Below are positions 1-12,474 of a stretch of DNA of 64,000 bases, in pieces. Every line of letters starts with the position of its first letter. Within the stretch, counting starts at the first letter, position 1. Location: positions 358,178 through 422,177 of the forward strand of contig CAUYUJ010016160.1 of NCBI GenBank assembly GCA_963575745.1, in the 5' to 3' direction. Under the pieces are notes generated by a model. The model worked only from the letters and a program-made list of their open reading frames with translations, was not told where the DNA came from and made no database searches. The position numbers were made by a program, and so were the translations under genes. This stretch comes from Prorocentrum cordatum (Eukaryota > Sar > Dinophyceae > Prorocentrales > Prorocentraceae).

Positions 1-2947
1 CCAAATGAGCGTTTCGCTCAAGATATCCTCACAACGTCGAGAAGTTGGGGGTCGTATCTTAAGACGTCGTTTGCTAAAAATGGGCGTTTCGTTCGAGGCA
101 TCCTCCAACAATCGGGATCTCGGAATCGTTCGCCGAATTTTCGGTCCTCGAACATGGGCGTTTCGCCCGAGACATTCTCGAAACATAGGATGCCGACACA
201 GCTCTTGTAAGGCATCTTGTCGGAGCGATCTCGCATGACCCCACGATGGGTCAAGAAGCGAACATATAGAAAAAAGCCCACGTGTGTTTAACATGTTCAT
301 TGACGAATCAGCGTTTCACTCGAGACATCCCTTACAAAATGCCTTCGAACGGGCCCTCGACGCCATCTGGTCTCCTCCTCCTCCTCCTCCTCCTCCTCTT
401 CCTCCTGCTCCTTCTTCTCCTCTTCCTCCTTCTCCTTCTCTTCCTCTTCCTCCTCCTTCTCCTCCTCTTCCTCCTCCTGTTCTTGCTTCTCCACCTCCTC
501 CTCCTCTTCCTCCTCCTCCTCTCGTTCTTCCTCCTTCTCTTTCCTCCTCCTCCGCCTCGTCTTCCTCCTGCTCCGCCTCGTCGTCCTCCTCCTCCTCCTG
601 CTCCTGTTCCTCCTCGTCCTCGTCCTCCTCCCCGTCCCCCCTCACCCTCTGTTCCTGCTCTTGCTGCTGCTGCTGGTCCTCCATCTCCTCCTCCTGCTCC
701 TCCTCTTCCACCTCCCCCTCCTCCCACGAGTGTCGTTTTCGCGGTCGTCCTCGCCATGCGGAGGAGTGAGGAGGATAACCAGGAAGATGGTTGTAAACGT
801 TCGGGGGGCGCGTGTCCATACGTATCTTTTGCGAGCGTTCGGAGAGCTCGCCTATATTACATTTGATCACAATGATGCTGCAAGTTGTTGCGCAACTCTT
901 CCATTTCACGCGCTTCCCGTTCATGGCAGGAAAGGTTCCCAAACTGAGCGTTTCGCTCGAGATATCCTCACAACGTCGAGAGGTCGGGGGTCGTATCTTA
1001 AGACGTCGTTTGCTAAACATGGGCGTTTCGCTCGAGACATCCTCCAACAATCGGGATCTCGGAATCGCTCGCCGAATTTTCGGTCCTCGAACATGGGCGT
1101 TTCGCCCGAGACCTTCTCGAAACACGTGGATGCCGACAGAGCTCTTGTAAGGCATCAGTTCGAAGCGATCTCGGATGACCCCACGATGGGTCAAGAAGCG
1201 AACATATCGAACAACCCACGTGTTGTTAGCAGTTCCGTTGAAAAACCAGCGGTTCATTCCAGGCATCCCTTACAAAATGCCTTCGTACGGGCCCTCGAAG
1301 CCATCTGGTCTCCTCCTCCTCTTCCTCCTCTTCCTCCTCTTCCTCCTTCTCCTTCTCCTCCTCCTCCCCCTCCTTCTCCTCCTCTTCCTCCTCCTGTTCT
1401 TGTTTCTCCACCTCCTCCTCCTCCTCCTTCTCCTCCTCCTCCTCCTCCTCCTCTCGTTATTCATCCTTCGCGTTCCTCCTTCTCCGCCTCATCTTCCTCC
1501 TCCTCCTCCTGCTCCTGTTCATGTTCCTCTTCCTCGTCCTCCTCCCCGTCCCCTCCTCACCCTCTGTTCCTGCTCCTGCTGCTGCTGCTGCTGCTGCTGG
1601 TCCTCCTCCTCATGTTCCTCCTCCTCCTCCTCATCCTCCTTCTCCTCCTCCTCCTCCTCTCCCGCCTCCTCCTCCTCCTCCCCCTCCTCCCGCGGTCGTC
1701 GTTTCGCCGTCGTCCTCCTCATGCGGAGGAGTGAGGAGGATAATCAGGAAGATGCTTGTGAACGTTCGGGGGGCGCGTGCCCATACGTATCCTTTGTGAG
1801 CGTTCAGGGAGCTCGCCTATAATATATGTGTTCGCGATGATGCTGCAAGTTCTTGCGCAACTCTTCCCTTTCACGCGCTTCCCGTTCATGTCAGGAAAGG
1901 TTCCCCAAATAAGCGTTTCGCTCAAGACATCCTCACAACGTCGAGAAGTTGGGGGTCGTATCTTAAGACGTCGTTTGCTGAAAATGGTCGTTTCGCTCGG
2001 GAAGTCCTCAACAACATCGGGATCTTGAAGTCGCTCGCCTAAGTTTCGGTTCCTCGAGAATGTGCGTTTCGCCCGAGACATCCTTGAAACAATGGGATGC
2101 CGACCGAGCTCTCGTAAGGCATCTTTTCGGAGCGATCTCGGTTGACCCCACGATGGGTCAAGAAGCGAACATATTGACAAGCCCATGTGTTATTAAACAC
2201 TTTCGTTGGACGTTCAGCGTTTTGCTCGAGACGTCCTCCCAAAATGTCCTCTTCCTCCTCTTCCTCCTCCTCCTTCTCCTCCTCCTCCTCCTTCTCCTCC
2301 TCCTCCTCGTCCTCCTCCTTCTGTTCTTCTTCCTCCTCCTTCTCCTCGTCCTCTTTCTCATCTTCCTTCTTCTCCTCCTCCTCCTCCTCCTCCTCCTCCT
2401 CCTCCTCGCCTTCTTCCTCCTTCTCCTTCCTCCTCCTCCTCTTCCTCCTCCTCCCCCTCCTCCTCCTCCTCCTCCTCCTCCTCCTCCTCGTCGGTCTTCT
2501 CCTTTTACTCCTCCAACTCCTCCTCCTCCTGTTCTTCCTCCTTTTCCCCCTCCTCCTGCTCCTGTTCCTCCTCTTCCTCGTCCTCCTCCCCCTCCTCCTC
2601 CTCACCTTTTCTTCTGCTGCTGCTGCTGCTGATGCTGCTCCTCCTCCTCCTCCTCCTACTCCGTCTCCTCCTCCTTCTCCCCTCCTCTTCCTCCTCCTCC
2701 TCCTCCTCCTCCTTCTCCTCCTCTCCCTTCTTCCCCGGTCGTCGTCTTCGTCGTCGTCTTCCTCATGCGGAGGAGTGGTGAGGATACTCAGGAATATGCT
2801 TGTGAACGTTCGGGGGGCGCGTGCCCATACGTATCCTTTCTGAGCGTTCGGAGAGCTCGCCTGTACTACATTTGATCGCGATGATGCTGCAAGTTCTTGC
2901 GCAACTCTTTCCTTTCACGCGCTTCCCGTTCATGTCAGGAAAGGTTT
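1..2947. repeat. Three tandem copies of a ~0.94-1.04 kb unit
   Basis: Three direct copies start at about 1, 939 and 1905. Each begins with a segment containing GCGTTTCGCTCRAGAYATCCTC and ends with CGCTTCCCGTTCATG followed by a CAGGAAAGGTT box (at about 911, 1877 and 2922). Between these ends each copy carries a long CTC-rich pyrimidine tract (about 370-720, 1310-1690 and 2245-2730) and the same 3' flank with GCGGAGGAGTG. The window opens inside the array, so more copies may lie upstream. The long Leu/Ser/Pro and Glu/Arg reading frames here are consequences of the trinucleotide tract and are not genes. Confidence 0.85.
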
Positions 2948-5645
2948 CTTGGCATCTTTTTATATCAGTGCTGTCGGTGGGCGCTCCCCCTCTCTCTGTC
3001 GTTTTTGTTGTTGCCTTTCTCTCTCTCTCTCTCTTTCTCTCGGTATCTCCCTATATCAGTATCATTATGTTATGTTTCCCAACGCACAGTACCTTACATA
3101 ATATTGATGTCTGATGTTCCATCTCCGTGTTATGGCATCTTTCCCTATCTCTTTTTCATTCCCCTCTCTCTCTCTCTCTTTTTCCCTTTTTTTCTATCAC
3201 TCATTGGGGTTCTTCTCCTGTGTAGCTGTATCTGCAGTCTTGTGACCAGACCCCAATCCACAATGGCATGACACAGCTCTCCGACCTTCGGAATACCGCG
3301 CAGGTGTCGTGGAGCTGCGCTGGGGACCCCACCCCGGCGACCTCTGGCGCCGCCCCTGGCGCGCTCCGCGTGCCCGGGGCTGGGAGGGCCCCGGGCCGAT
3401 CCCCACGAGTCCGCGCGGACATTCGAGAGCTTACGTTTACGCTTGTCGGAGGGACCCGATGTGTGCACGACGCTGCTTGGCTGGCCACGGAGCCCACGAG
3501 CTCATCTTACCAGCCTGGAACATGTCCCTATCCTTATGCTGGGCACCTCCTCATCACGATGCCAATCTTAGGGTTCCCTTATCTTTTGAGGGCGGATCCC
3601 TAAGATTGTCATCGCCTTTTGGTGTGTCAATCTTAGGGATAGGGATAGGTTCGAGGCTGGTAATCATCGAAGGAATTCGGTGCAGCAGGCGCTCCAACGT
3701 CCCACAGACTGGGAAGCCGGGGCGTCTGTGCACCGAGCTTTCTGGCCGACCAGACGACGTGGTGTATACATCGAACCCCTCCCAGTTCACGGTGAAGCAG
3801 TTGGGCTTAGCGTGTCGCGCCGCCAACGCTTCGGCGCGACACGCTATCCGCGACCCCACTCCCTGCGTCAGCGTCCCGAGCTGCTCCCAGCCTTCCGCCC
3901 CGCGGAGTGGAGCGACACGCTACAGCCGCTTGTAGGGCATTGCGTGTCGCCAGGGCCGCCGCCGCGGCACGCTGAGCAAGAGCCCCGTACAGAAAGAGGA
4001 GCCGTCTCTTCCTCTACCATTGATCTTGGCCAGGCCCCCGACGTCCTGATTTTTTTCATGACGTCGACCCCCGAGGTTTCGACCCATTCTCCGGGACCGG
4101 TCTTCTCTCCTGCGTCGCCTTTGGCGGCCCCGAGACCCGGGCAGGGCCCCCCGCCGGCCGAACACGGCGAAAGAACTGCCGTCGCGCTTTTGTTCCACGG
4201 CGCGGGGAGGGCTCGGTCCTCGGGGGCGGCGGCGGCGGCGACGACGGCCTCCGGCCGGCCGGGCCGGCGGCCGCCGTCGCCGTCGACCGCCGTAGTCCCC
4301 GCCAGTCGTTGCCATCGACGTTCGTCGTCGTCGGCCGTCTTCCTCGGCCGCGGCGCAGGCGCGGTGCAGGCGCGGGCGGCGCTGCCGCCGCCGGACTCGC
4401 CGTCGCAGGGCGTCGCCGCGGGGCGCGCCGCCGCGCCCGCCCGCCGCAGGGCCGTCTCTTCGGTCGGCGGCGCAGCAGGGAGGTCGCGGGCGACCACTGT
4501 CCCTCGACAGGAGGAAAGTTCAAAAGAATGGCCAAGAAAAGCGTCCGGGGGCGATTCTGCTACTGTTTCTGGCTACTTCGGGGTATTCTTGGGGCGATGC
4601 GCCGCTGGGGTCGAGCCTCCGCTGCCCCCGCGCACGAGCAAGCCCCTCTCGTGCCAGGCCGCGGCGCCCGCGCGCCGTTGGGGCCCCGCGGCGGCGGTGC
4701 GGGGCGGGGAAGGGCGGGCGAGGAGAGAGAAGGGGCAGGAGTGAAGGGGGGGAGAGGGGAGGAGTGATGGGGAGGAGGGGGAAGGGTGGGGGGAGAGGAG
4801 GTTGGCGCGGAGGAGCCGCAGAGGAGGGAGAGGAGAGGAGGCTTCCAGGGGTTCTGCCATCGCGTAGCGACGGATGCAAAGGCGCCTCGCCTGACCTCCA
4901 TGTGCTGCGAAATGGAGGCCGACACGGCGTAGGGCGGAGAAGCCAGAGTTGGACGAAACACACGGACACCAGCTTGAGTACCTCCACGGATGACCATATT
5001 CACACATTCCGTTGGGGGCGCCATGCCGCACAGGGAGACACATCTGAACGAATTGAGCGCGCAGTTGTGCTGAACGCCGAGCGGGATGATAAGGCCCTGC
5101 AACCACAGGCGCCCCACATCAACGCTTTACACGCAAGGCTGTATCTCCAGCGTGCCAAATCCGAGCAACATTCAACGCCCTGAACTGCACATGCACCCAT
5201 TTGAAAAAACGGACCGGCACCGACCTAACAGCCGAGAGCATGCCGACGGGCCGCTTCTGCACTGCCCATCAGTGGTATGCCCAGTCGACAGGCGGGTGAG
5301 TAATTGCCACAAGGGCGCCGAGAAACCGCCCCAACCCGCCGCCTGGGACGGAGGCCGATGAAGAAGCTCAGGAAGAGCACATCCTAAGATACAGCGCAAG
5401 AAAGGCAACGCCGAAAATTCCCAGGACCAAAATGAATGCGACACCCTCGTGCAACAGCGAATAACGTAAGCTGTAATCTACGAAGGCGCACATGCGAACC
5501 ACCACGACCAGAAGAGGCCCGAGCCGTGCGCCGCTGCCGAGCTGCCGCCCTGGGCCCCCCAAAAGCGCCGCGAGAAGCGAGGGGCACGATGCAAGACATC
5601 GCCAGGAAGCCGAAAGCCGGCTACGCAGACGCCTCGAACCGATGC
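2948..5645. other. GC-rich spacer without a recognisable gene
   Basis: It opens with a CT-rich stretch (about 2990-3190). GC-rich sequence follows with open frames on several strands, none of them resembling a known family. Short motifs GCGACACGCTATCCGC and its inverse cluster at about 3835-3950. About 4070-4200 holds an inverted copy of the dispersed repeat built on CCGGGCCTCGGGACCG. Undetected short exons are possible. Confidence 0.5.
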
Positions 5646-6005
5646 TTGAAAGGGAGGAGAGGAGGAGGAGGAGGAGGAGGAGGAGGAGGAGGAGGAGGAG
5701 GAGGAGGAGGAGGGGAGGGAGGAGGAGGAGGAGGAGTTGGAGGAGGAGGAGAGGGGAGGAGGAGGTGGAGGAGGAGGGGGAGGAGGAGGAGGGAAGGAGG
5801 AGGAGGAGGTGGAGTAGGAGGAGGAGGAGGAGTAAGGAGGAGAGGGAGGAGAGGGAGGAGGAGGAGGAGGTGGAGGAGGAGGCTGAGGGGGAGGAGGGAG
5901 GAGGAGGAGGGAGGAGAGGAGAGGTGGAGGAGGAGGCGGAGGAGGAGGAGGAGGAGGTGGAGGAGGAGGAGGAGGAGAAGAAGGGGTGGAGAGTGGGAGG
6001 GGATG
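5646..6005. repeat. GGA-rich purine tract
   Basis: About 350 bp of nearly pure GGA/GAG repeat with rare T or C interruptions. All the frames through it translate to Arg/Glu/Gly or, on the other strand, Pro/Ser/Leu runs, so none is treated as a gene. Confidence 0.9.
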
Positions 6006-7135
6006 ATCATCCCATGGCTCCGTACAGGTCGGCGACCGCTGCAGCATACACTTCCGTCCTGAGTCCTCTGTTCGCCAGTCCCTACCAGTGTAAATCTTTC
6101 ACTGCGCGAATCGACCCCCTGAAAGGCGAACGCCCCATGGGCCCACGGGGAGGGGGGTGGGGGGTCCGTCCTCATGGCCCCCCCCTTGCCCTCACCTCCC
6201 AGGACCGCCCACAAAAGACCTCGGCGGGGAAGGGGCCAACGGCAAAGGGCTTCCCTATCGCCTCGATAACGAGTTGGGTGAATTCAGCTCGAGCCAGCGA
6301 GCGTAGAGAGCCCCAACTGGCTGCCGCAGCGAGGGGGGAACAAAGCTTCGAACGCAGCAGCCTCTCCCGGGACCGCCCCGAACGACCGCCTCTGGATTCC
6401 CCCCTCACACGCGTGCCGACAGAGTCGGCGGATCTGTGAGTCCTGCGAAGTGGGGTATAGTTATAATTGGTGTGCTGTCTCCAAACGGCCTATCAGGGTG
6501 GGCTCGCGAGAAAGTCGAGCACTCCTGCATATCCAACAGCTGGCGCGAACGGCTACGTTGTTTCGCCCTTGTCCCCTGCTCTATCTTGCTCTCCGACGCG
6601 ACGACCACGACTACGAGTGCGAACACGACTACGGCTACAACCACGATTACGTTTATCTAGGTGTTACGTATCCTTAGTTCCAACTGTGTCGTAATATGTT
6701 ACAACACACGGACAACATTACGGTTACCGCGGTTGTTGCGACTGCGATTACGAGCAGGGGGGGTAACCAAGTTAGGTCTCTTAGACGTTAGACCCCCCAA
6801 GTAGTGGAAATGATTTGAATGTTCGGCGACATGTTTGACGGATTAGGGTCCCATCAGTGGTCGGAAATCGGTTTTTTTTCCCGCGGCACCCGCCGCACAA
6901 CAACGATGATGACGACGAGATGAAGGAGGAGATTGCGAGCAACACCTTCGGCGCAGACCGTGTCTGTACTGCAATCCTCTCACACGCGTGCTCAAAATTC
7001 CTCTGTCGTGCAGCGGGGGGCACACCGAAAGACCGCCCGAGGTCAGGGGGAGGGGCGAAGGCTTCCTAGAGACACCCCGGCGCCTCCTGAGAAGCAGCCT
7101 CCTGGAAAGCTCCCCCCAGTGCCCCTGTGGCTTGG
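6006..7135. other. Spacer, no gene seen
   Basis: Mixed-composition DNA with a small degenerate array of CGACTACGA-like units at about 6598-6655. No protein family is recognised on either strand. Confidence 0.5.
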
Positions 7136-7259
7136 CATCGCTCGGACGTGTGCATTTTCCCTCCGGCGTGGACCATCGAGGAGCATCCTTGACCATTTGG
7201 CGAAAAAGCCACGCACGAGACCGACAACAAAAACACAGGGAAGGGACGTCCGAGCGATG
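7136..7259. mobile_element. MITE-like 124-bp inverted-repeat element, copy 1
   Basis: The segment starts with CATCGCTCGGACGT (7136-7149) and ends with its exact reverse complement ACGTCCGAGCGATG (7246-7259), giving a 14-bp perfect terminal inverted repeat. A second copy with the same ends and about 85-90 percent similar interior lies at 19210-19332. Size, perfect terminal repeats and lack of coding capacity suggest a non-autonomous DNA transposon. No clear target-site duplication is visible: both copies are flanked by GG on the left and GCGAG on the right, so the shared block may be slightly longer. A conserved structured RNA or regulatory hairpin is the alternative. Confidence 0.55.
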
Positions 7260-7974
7260 GCGAGAGTGCGCGCCGCCAAATGAGTGGCGAGCTCGCCAGT
7301 CCTCCCGCCCCCCCCCTCCCCCGTGCGTCGGTCGGGAGCGGAAAAGAGGGGGGTGATGACTAGGGGGGGGGGTGGATATCATGGCGCGGGCCATGATTTT
7401 TCCTCAGACTTCGTGGCGCCTCTTCTTCTTTCATTACGCCCCAGGCCCCCCCGCTGGGCCGCGCACGTGCCGCCGGTCATGATTTGCACCCCCCCCTCTT
7501 GCACACCCCCCTCTTTGCCGCTCCCGAGAAAGGTCCAGGGAGGCATCCCCTGGCCCCGGAACCTTCAAACAAACGGCTCAGGAAGCTGGTCTAGGGGGCC
7601 CCCCCTTGGCAAAGGAGCCGTTTGGAACCAGGACTCGTTCTCTTCCTCCCTTGATGCCAGAGGTCGGGGAATGCGGGGCCAGAATACCCAGGATTGGGCT
7701 GGCCAGTCATTTTCGGTGGAGGCGCATAGTTGGCCTCTTGGCCGCTCCCGAGTCGGCCCTCGCCGGAGCGGGGCCTAGGCCGCGCTATCGGGGCCGCGCG
7801 GTGCGAGCAGCCGCGCGCGGCGCACCCCCCCCGCGTGGGCTTCCCCCCTCCCCCCCGGCAGGCCGCGTGGCGCGCCGAGCGCCGACCGGCTCGTGCAGGA
7901 GGCCCGTGGGCGCCGCGCCGCGCCTCCCCCCCGCGGAGGGGCCGATGTCTCGCCACCGCCACCAGGGGTGGGAG
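7260..7974. other. GC-rich spacer, no gene seen
   Basis: C- and G-run-rich sequence. Open frames exist but none carries a recognisable domain. Confidence 0.45.
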
Positions 7975-8392
7975 AGGAGGAGGAGGAGGAGGAGGAGGAG
8001 GAGGAGGAGGAGGAGGAGGAGGAGGAGGATGAGGAGGAGAGGAGAGGAGGAGGAAGGAGGGGGAGGAGGAGGAGGAGGAGGAAGGAGGAGGAGGAGGAGG
8101 AGGAAGGAGGGAATGGAGGGTGCGGAGGAGAGAGGGAGGGAGGAGGAGGAGGAGAAGGGGGAGGGAGAGGGAGAGGAGGAAGGGGGAAGGAGGGGAGGAC
8201 TCCCTCCTCCTCCTCTCCTCCTCCTCCTCCTCCTCCTCTCCCTCCGCCTCCTCCCTCCTCCTCCGGGCTCCTCCTCCTCCCCATCCTCCATCCATCCTCC
8301 TCCTCCTCCTCCATCCTCCTCCTCCTCCTCCTCCTCCTCCTCCTCCTCCTCCTCCTCCTCCTCCTCCTCCTCCTCCTCCGTCTCCTACCTGT
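7975..8392. repeat. GGA tract followed by CTC tract (purine/pyrimidine inverted pair)
   Basis: About 225 bp of GGA-type purine repeat (7975-8200) switches abruptly to about 185 bp of CTC-type pyrimidine repeat (8203-8390). The two halves are approximately complementary and could fold back as one long hairpin. Confidence 0.85.
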
Positions 8393-8519
8393 GGTAGCGG
8401 TGGTGGAAAGTCGGCCTACACCCCCCCACATTTCTTTCGAGGCCTCCGAGATCCCAGACCCCCTCGGATCGTGAACAAAGTCCTGGCGGGGGGGTGGGGG
8501 GAGGGCTGCTAATTTTAGG

Positions 8520-8604
8520 TTCTGGTGGCTTTTGCCGGGCCTCGGGACCGCCAGAAAACGACCCAGAATGAACAAAGCCGGTCGTGTGAATGTGTGGAGA
8601 TATT
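8520..8604 (+). repeat. Dispersed CGGGCCTCGGGACCG repeat, one copy
   Basis: Contains GCCGGGCCTCGGGACCG, then an AGAAAACGAC box and a weakly conserved continuation. Related copies lie at about 4070-4200, 17785-17880, 18185-18245, 19930-20165, 36970-37025 and 60440-60500, in both orientations. Confidence 0.6.
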
Positions 8605-8659
8605 TTGGGATCGAGGTCATGAACGAATGATAATACCAGGCGTTTGGGAAAGAGGTCGG

Positions 8660-8755
8660 AGTGGGTCGGAGGGTCGCACCGCATTGCTGATGCATCGCCG
8701 ATGCATCGTCGATACATTGGCGATGCATAGTCGGTGCATCTGCGATGCGGCAAGA
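8660..8755. repeat. GATGCATCG-type short repeat cluster
   Basis: Several overlapping copies of the palindrome-bearing words GATGCATCGCC, GATGCATCGTC and GGCGATGCAT follow a GTCGGAGGGTCGC lead-in. The same lead-in and words recur at 17571-17700, and the words alone at about 36890-36935. Confidence 0.6.
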
Positions 8756-8765
8756 CCTTTCGAAT

Positions 8766-11514
8766 GTATCTACTCGGGCTCAATATGGGAGGCCTCTGCT
8801 GTGGTTAGTAGCGAGAGGTGGCGCTAACGCGTCCGAACAGCCGACGGACCGCGCTGGGCCATGGGCACGCCAAGGCGGCTGGAGCAGAAGGGGGCGGCCG
8901 CGGAGGAGGAGGAAGAGTGCGGCGGGGCTCAGACGCAGAGAGTCTGCGCCACGAGGGGCGCGTAGACAGCGTCAGGCACTGGGAGCAGGTGTACTCGCAA
9001 GTTGCAATGTTTGAATTTGCTTTTGCGAACGTAGCAGCGCTTTGCAGTACCGTTTTGTTCTGCCGCAGCGCGTGATTTTAGGGAAGACTGAGCAGCCGCA
9101 TTCCGTTGTTACTTTGAGAGAGCTCGAGGTAAGTTCTCTATGATTGCCGCAGCTGGAAGTATAGATGGTATTTCCCACGGGACAACTGTAAGGCTGGTTT
9201 TTCCCCATTTGCCGAAAGGGGGGGCGGCGCTGGGGGCCATCGGAGGGGCACGGCCGTCATCACAGCAGGGCCCCGGGCCCCAGACCTGCTCGCACCGCGA
9301 AGGAAGCGGGACGGGGACTCTTCGCTGTTTCCTGCGGGCGGGGGGGGCCTCGCCTCGCCGAGCCCGGGACGGTCAAGAGCGGACCCGGGGTCGCGAAACG
9401 GCCCGGGGGAAGGGCGCGGGAATCCCGAGGGGAAAATGCCAGGCCCTCGCCTGCCTGGGCCTGCTGCTTCCGCTTGCTCGCCCCCTCCTTCCCGTGGCGC
9501 CTGCCCTGCGCTGCCACCGGGTGCAGCTTCCGGCTCCTCCGTTTGCGAGCGTGCTGGCCAGCGTGCTGCTTCGCGCTCCACGTGAACCTCCCATGTGAGT
9601 TGAAACTTACAGTCGGGGCCCTGAAGAAGGAACCCTTTGCGTTGGGGAGGGGCTCCGTGATCCTTGATTGCTTTACAGTTTGCCTTGGGTTTCTTTTTTG
9701 TTTTCGACCTGTGGATAGAAGGGGCCTCGTTCCTTATTTAGGGTTCCTTGGGTCAACGCTCCGACTGTACAGCGAGTGAGCCTTCGACCGCTGTGTTTTC
9801 CATCAGAGGCCAGACTTAGTCAGCACTGTCCTCAGCAATGCCCCGCGTGCGCGCGAGTACTGGCTCTCCGGGCGCTTCGGCCCCGCCCGGGAGGCACCCG
9901 CGCGGCGCACGCTGCCGGCCGTGTCCGCGTCGGCGCGTGCGCGTCCGCGCCGCCTCTCACGCAGTGGCGGAGCGCCGCGGCTCACCTCCTTATAGGCCTG
10001 CCAGGGAAGGTTCGAAGGTCCTGCTGTGGTCTGCAGGAGCTGTTCTCGGAGCATGTCGGGCTGAGTCTGCCTCGTTTTCGCGCCTCGGGCGTACGGTCTG
10101 GGAAGATTGTTTTTGTTTTCCTGGAACATTATGTGGGGTTCCGAGAGCATGTCGTGGTGGGCCTCTAGGAATGCCAGGACGCTCGGTCACTGCTCGATCC
10201 TCCTCCCCTGAGACCTGGGCGTCGCAGTTCTTGTTTCGCACTTGGCGTCTCGCCCTGCATTTGGACAGGGGGGGCCCTCGCATGTTGTTCGGCTATGCAA
10301 AAAGAGTGCCCTTCGCCCGAGTGACCTCTGTGGCGGGACCACAGGGGCCCCAGGGGAGCCTCCCGGTACCGGCCGGCGCGCTTGGATCTGCCCCCTCCCC
10401 CCCTGGGCCCCCCCCCCCTTCTGCGGCCCCATAGCCTATAGCCGCGCCCCGAAGGCCCCTCTTGCCCAGGATCACTCCTGCGCGCAGCCGACGTCTGCGC
10501 TCCGGCTCGAGAGAGAGAGGCCGCGCAACGGCTGGGTCGGGGGCTCTGACCGTCAGCTCCGCGGAAGTTGCAGTCGGTTTCGCGGCGCCGGGCCTCAGGG
10601 TCGTGCCGCTCGCGGGGTGAGCATGCCGTGCCCCCGCAGCCTCGCAGTCTGCAGTCCTCGGCCGCGGCGCCGCGGGTGCCGGGCGGCCCTGCTCGCACGC
10701 CGCGCGCGGACGCCGCACCCGCGAGATCGTGCATCCCGAAGGCCGCGCCTCGGCAGAGTCAGCCCGCAGAGGAAGGGTGAGCGACCTCCCAAGGTTGCCC
10801 TCGCGTCCTCCCTTCGGCCCACCCTTGGCCGCTTTCGCTGGCCGCCTCCCCGCTTGCAGAGTGGTGGCATGGCCTCCCGAGGCCCTCGGCATCCTCATCG
10901 CGCGTCCTTGTTGTACGGGTTGGCTGTGTCCATCGGCGGCGAGCCCGGGGGAAGTGAGAAGGAGAAGGCCTTCTCAGAAGGCTCCGTCGCCCCGTGGCAT
11001 TCGGAGAAGTTTTCTGAAGCTTCCCCGGAGGCACAGCCATTTTCTCAGAAGGCGCGAGGGCTGCTGAGGAGTACCGTCGCCTTTTGAGACGGCCTTCTCC
11101 GTGTCCTTCCCCCCCCCTCTCTCGCCGCCGCTTGACTGTATCCGTATCGAGACCGCGAGGTCATGGATCCGAATGGTGTGCTTTGTAGGTCGCTCCTCTC
11201 TCTCGTGTCCGCCTGTCTCCGCCTCCGCGGGCGTCGGGGCGATTCTCGGGCCCTCCTCTTCCGCCCCAGGGGCCGAGGCCATGAAGCGGCCCAGGGCGCT
11301 GGGCCTCCAGGAGGCTCCTCCTCCTCCTCCTCCTCCTCCTCCTCCTCCTCCTCCTCCTCCTCCTCCCCCTCCTCCCCCTTCATTTTCTGCCTTAGAAATA
11401 ATTTCCCCCTGTCGCACCCCGAGGCCAGTGTTGAAGGCGGGCTGGGCGTTTCGGCTGGGACTTCCTCACCATCTATGGCCCTGAAGCTTAAGCATTGGCA
11501 ATAATTAGTTTCAC
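8766..11514. other. GC-rich region with possible exons, none identified
   Basis: Unique GC-rich sequence with several open frames but no recognisable domain. A CTC tract occupies about 11317-11375. Short introns and exons of an unidentified gene may be present. The most exon-like segment is listed separately at 10574-10776. Confidence 0.4.
10574..10776 (+). CDS. Candidate exon, Ser/Pro/Arg-rich
   Basis: The 203-nt open segment is preceded by GTTGCAG and followed by GTGAGC, which match splice acceptor and donor consensus. The encoded peptide is rich in Ser, Pro, Ala and Arg and would be a disordered linker. There is no homology I recognise. The call rests only on the splice-like borders and the open frame, so it is weak. 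Confidence 0.2.
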
Positions 11515-11935
11515 AGATGGAAGGCGGGTCGATTTCAATATGTGGCTCTCGCCTCAGCGACGCGCAAATTCGCTTGAAAAGCTTGCAAGAGCTTCGCGGA
11601 TTGAGGGCGAATGGTTTTTCAACATGCGGTTCTAGCCTTCGCGCCGCGCACAATCCTTTAACAAGTTTGTAAGAGTTTCATTTATTGAGGGCGGTTCCGT
11701 TTCAACCTCTGGCTCTCGTCTTAGCGCCGCGCACATTCGTTTTGCAAGAGTTTCATTGATTGAGGGCGGGTGGTTATAAGCATGTGGCTCTCACTTTAGC
11801 GCCACGCACATTCGTTTCACAACTTTGAAACCGATCAACGGGTTGAAGGTCAATGGTTTTCAACATGTGGCTCTCGTCTTAGCGCCACGCACATTCGTCT
11901 TACATGTCTACAAGAGTTTTACGGATTCACATGAG
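11515..11935. repeat. ~80-bp tandem repeat, about five copies
   Basis: Five successive, diverged copies share TGTGGCTCTCGTCTTAGCG, then CACGCACATTCGTTT, then an AAGAGTTTCATTGATTGAGGG box. The TGGCTCTCG words fall at about 11542, 11624, 11707, 11785 and 11865, a spacing near 80 bp. Divergence between units suggests an old array. No coding frame runs through it. Confidence 0.75.
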
Positions 11936-12203
11936 CAGCGTGCCAGGAATGGTGGTTTGAAAGGGTTCAGGATTATGAGGGCGCAAACATTTAACTTGAT
12001 TCGTGGTGTTGAAGTCCCAGGAATGGCGTTCTGGCAATCTACAGGATCGTCAAGACGCAACTGTCAGGTTGATCCTTGGCCAGATGGTTGTCTCTCGACA
12101 AGGCAGTTCCCTCATTGGGAATGAACCGTTGTATGGGGCTTCTGAAGAGGGAGCTTGGAGGGAGGGCTTATTCGAACATCGTTGATGACTCTTGGGTTTA
12201 CAC

Positions 12204-12474
12204 TGGTCCTCCTCGTCCTCCTCCTCCTCCTCCTCCTCCTCCTCCTCCTCCTCCTCCTCCTCCTCCCCCTCCCCCTCCTCCTCCTCCTCCTCCTCCTCCT
12301 CCTCCTCCTCCTCCTCCTCCCTTTTCCCACCCCCTACCCTCCTCCCTCTCCCCCCCTTCTCCTTATACTCCCCCTCCTCCTCCTCCTCCTCCTCCTCCTC
12401 CTCCTCCTCCTCCTCCTCCTCGGTCGGTCGGTCGGTCGGTCGGTCGGTAAAGAGAGAGAGAGAGAGAGAGAGCG
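12204..12474. repeat. Compound microsatellite CTC, GGTC, AG
   Basis: CTC trinucleotides (12204-12420, interrupted) are followed by seven GGTC tetranucleotides (about 12421-12448) and then AG dinucleotides (about 12451-12472). Confidence 0.9.

Noticed and set aside
282-2843. Long Leu/Ser/Pro- and Glu/Arg-rich open frames
   Set aside because: They follow CTC/GAG trinucleotide tracts in every frame and both strands, and contain no complex sequence.
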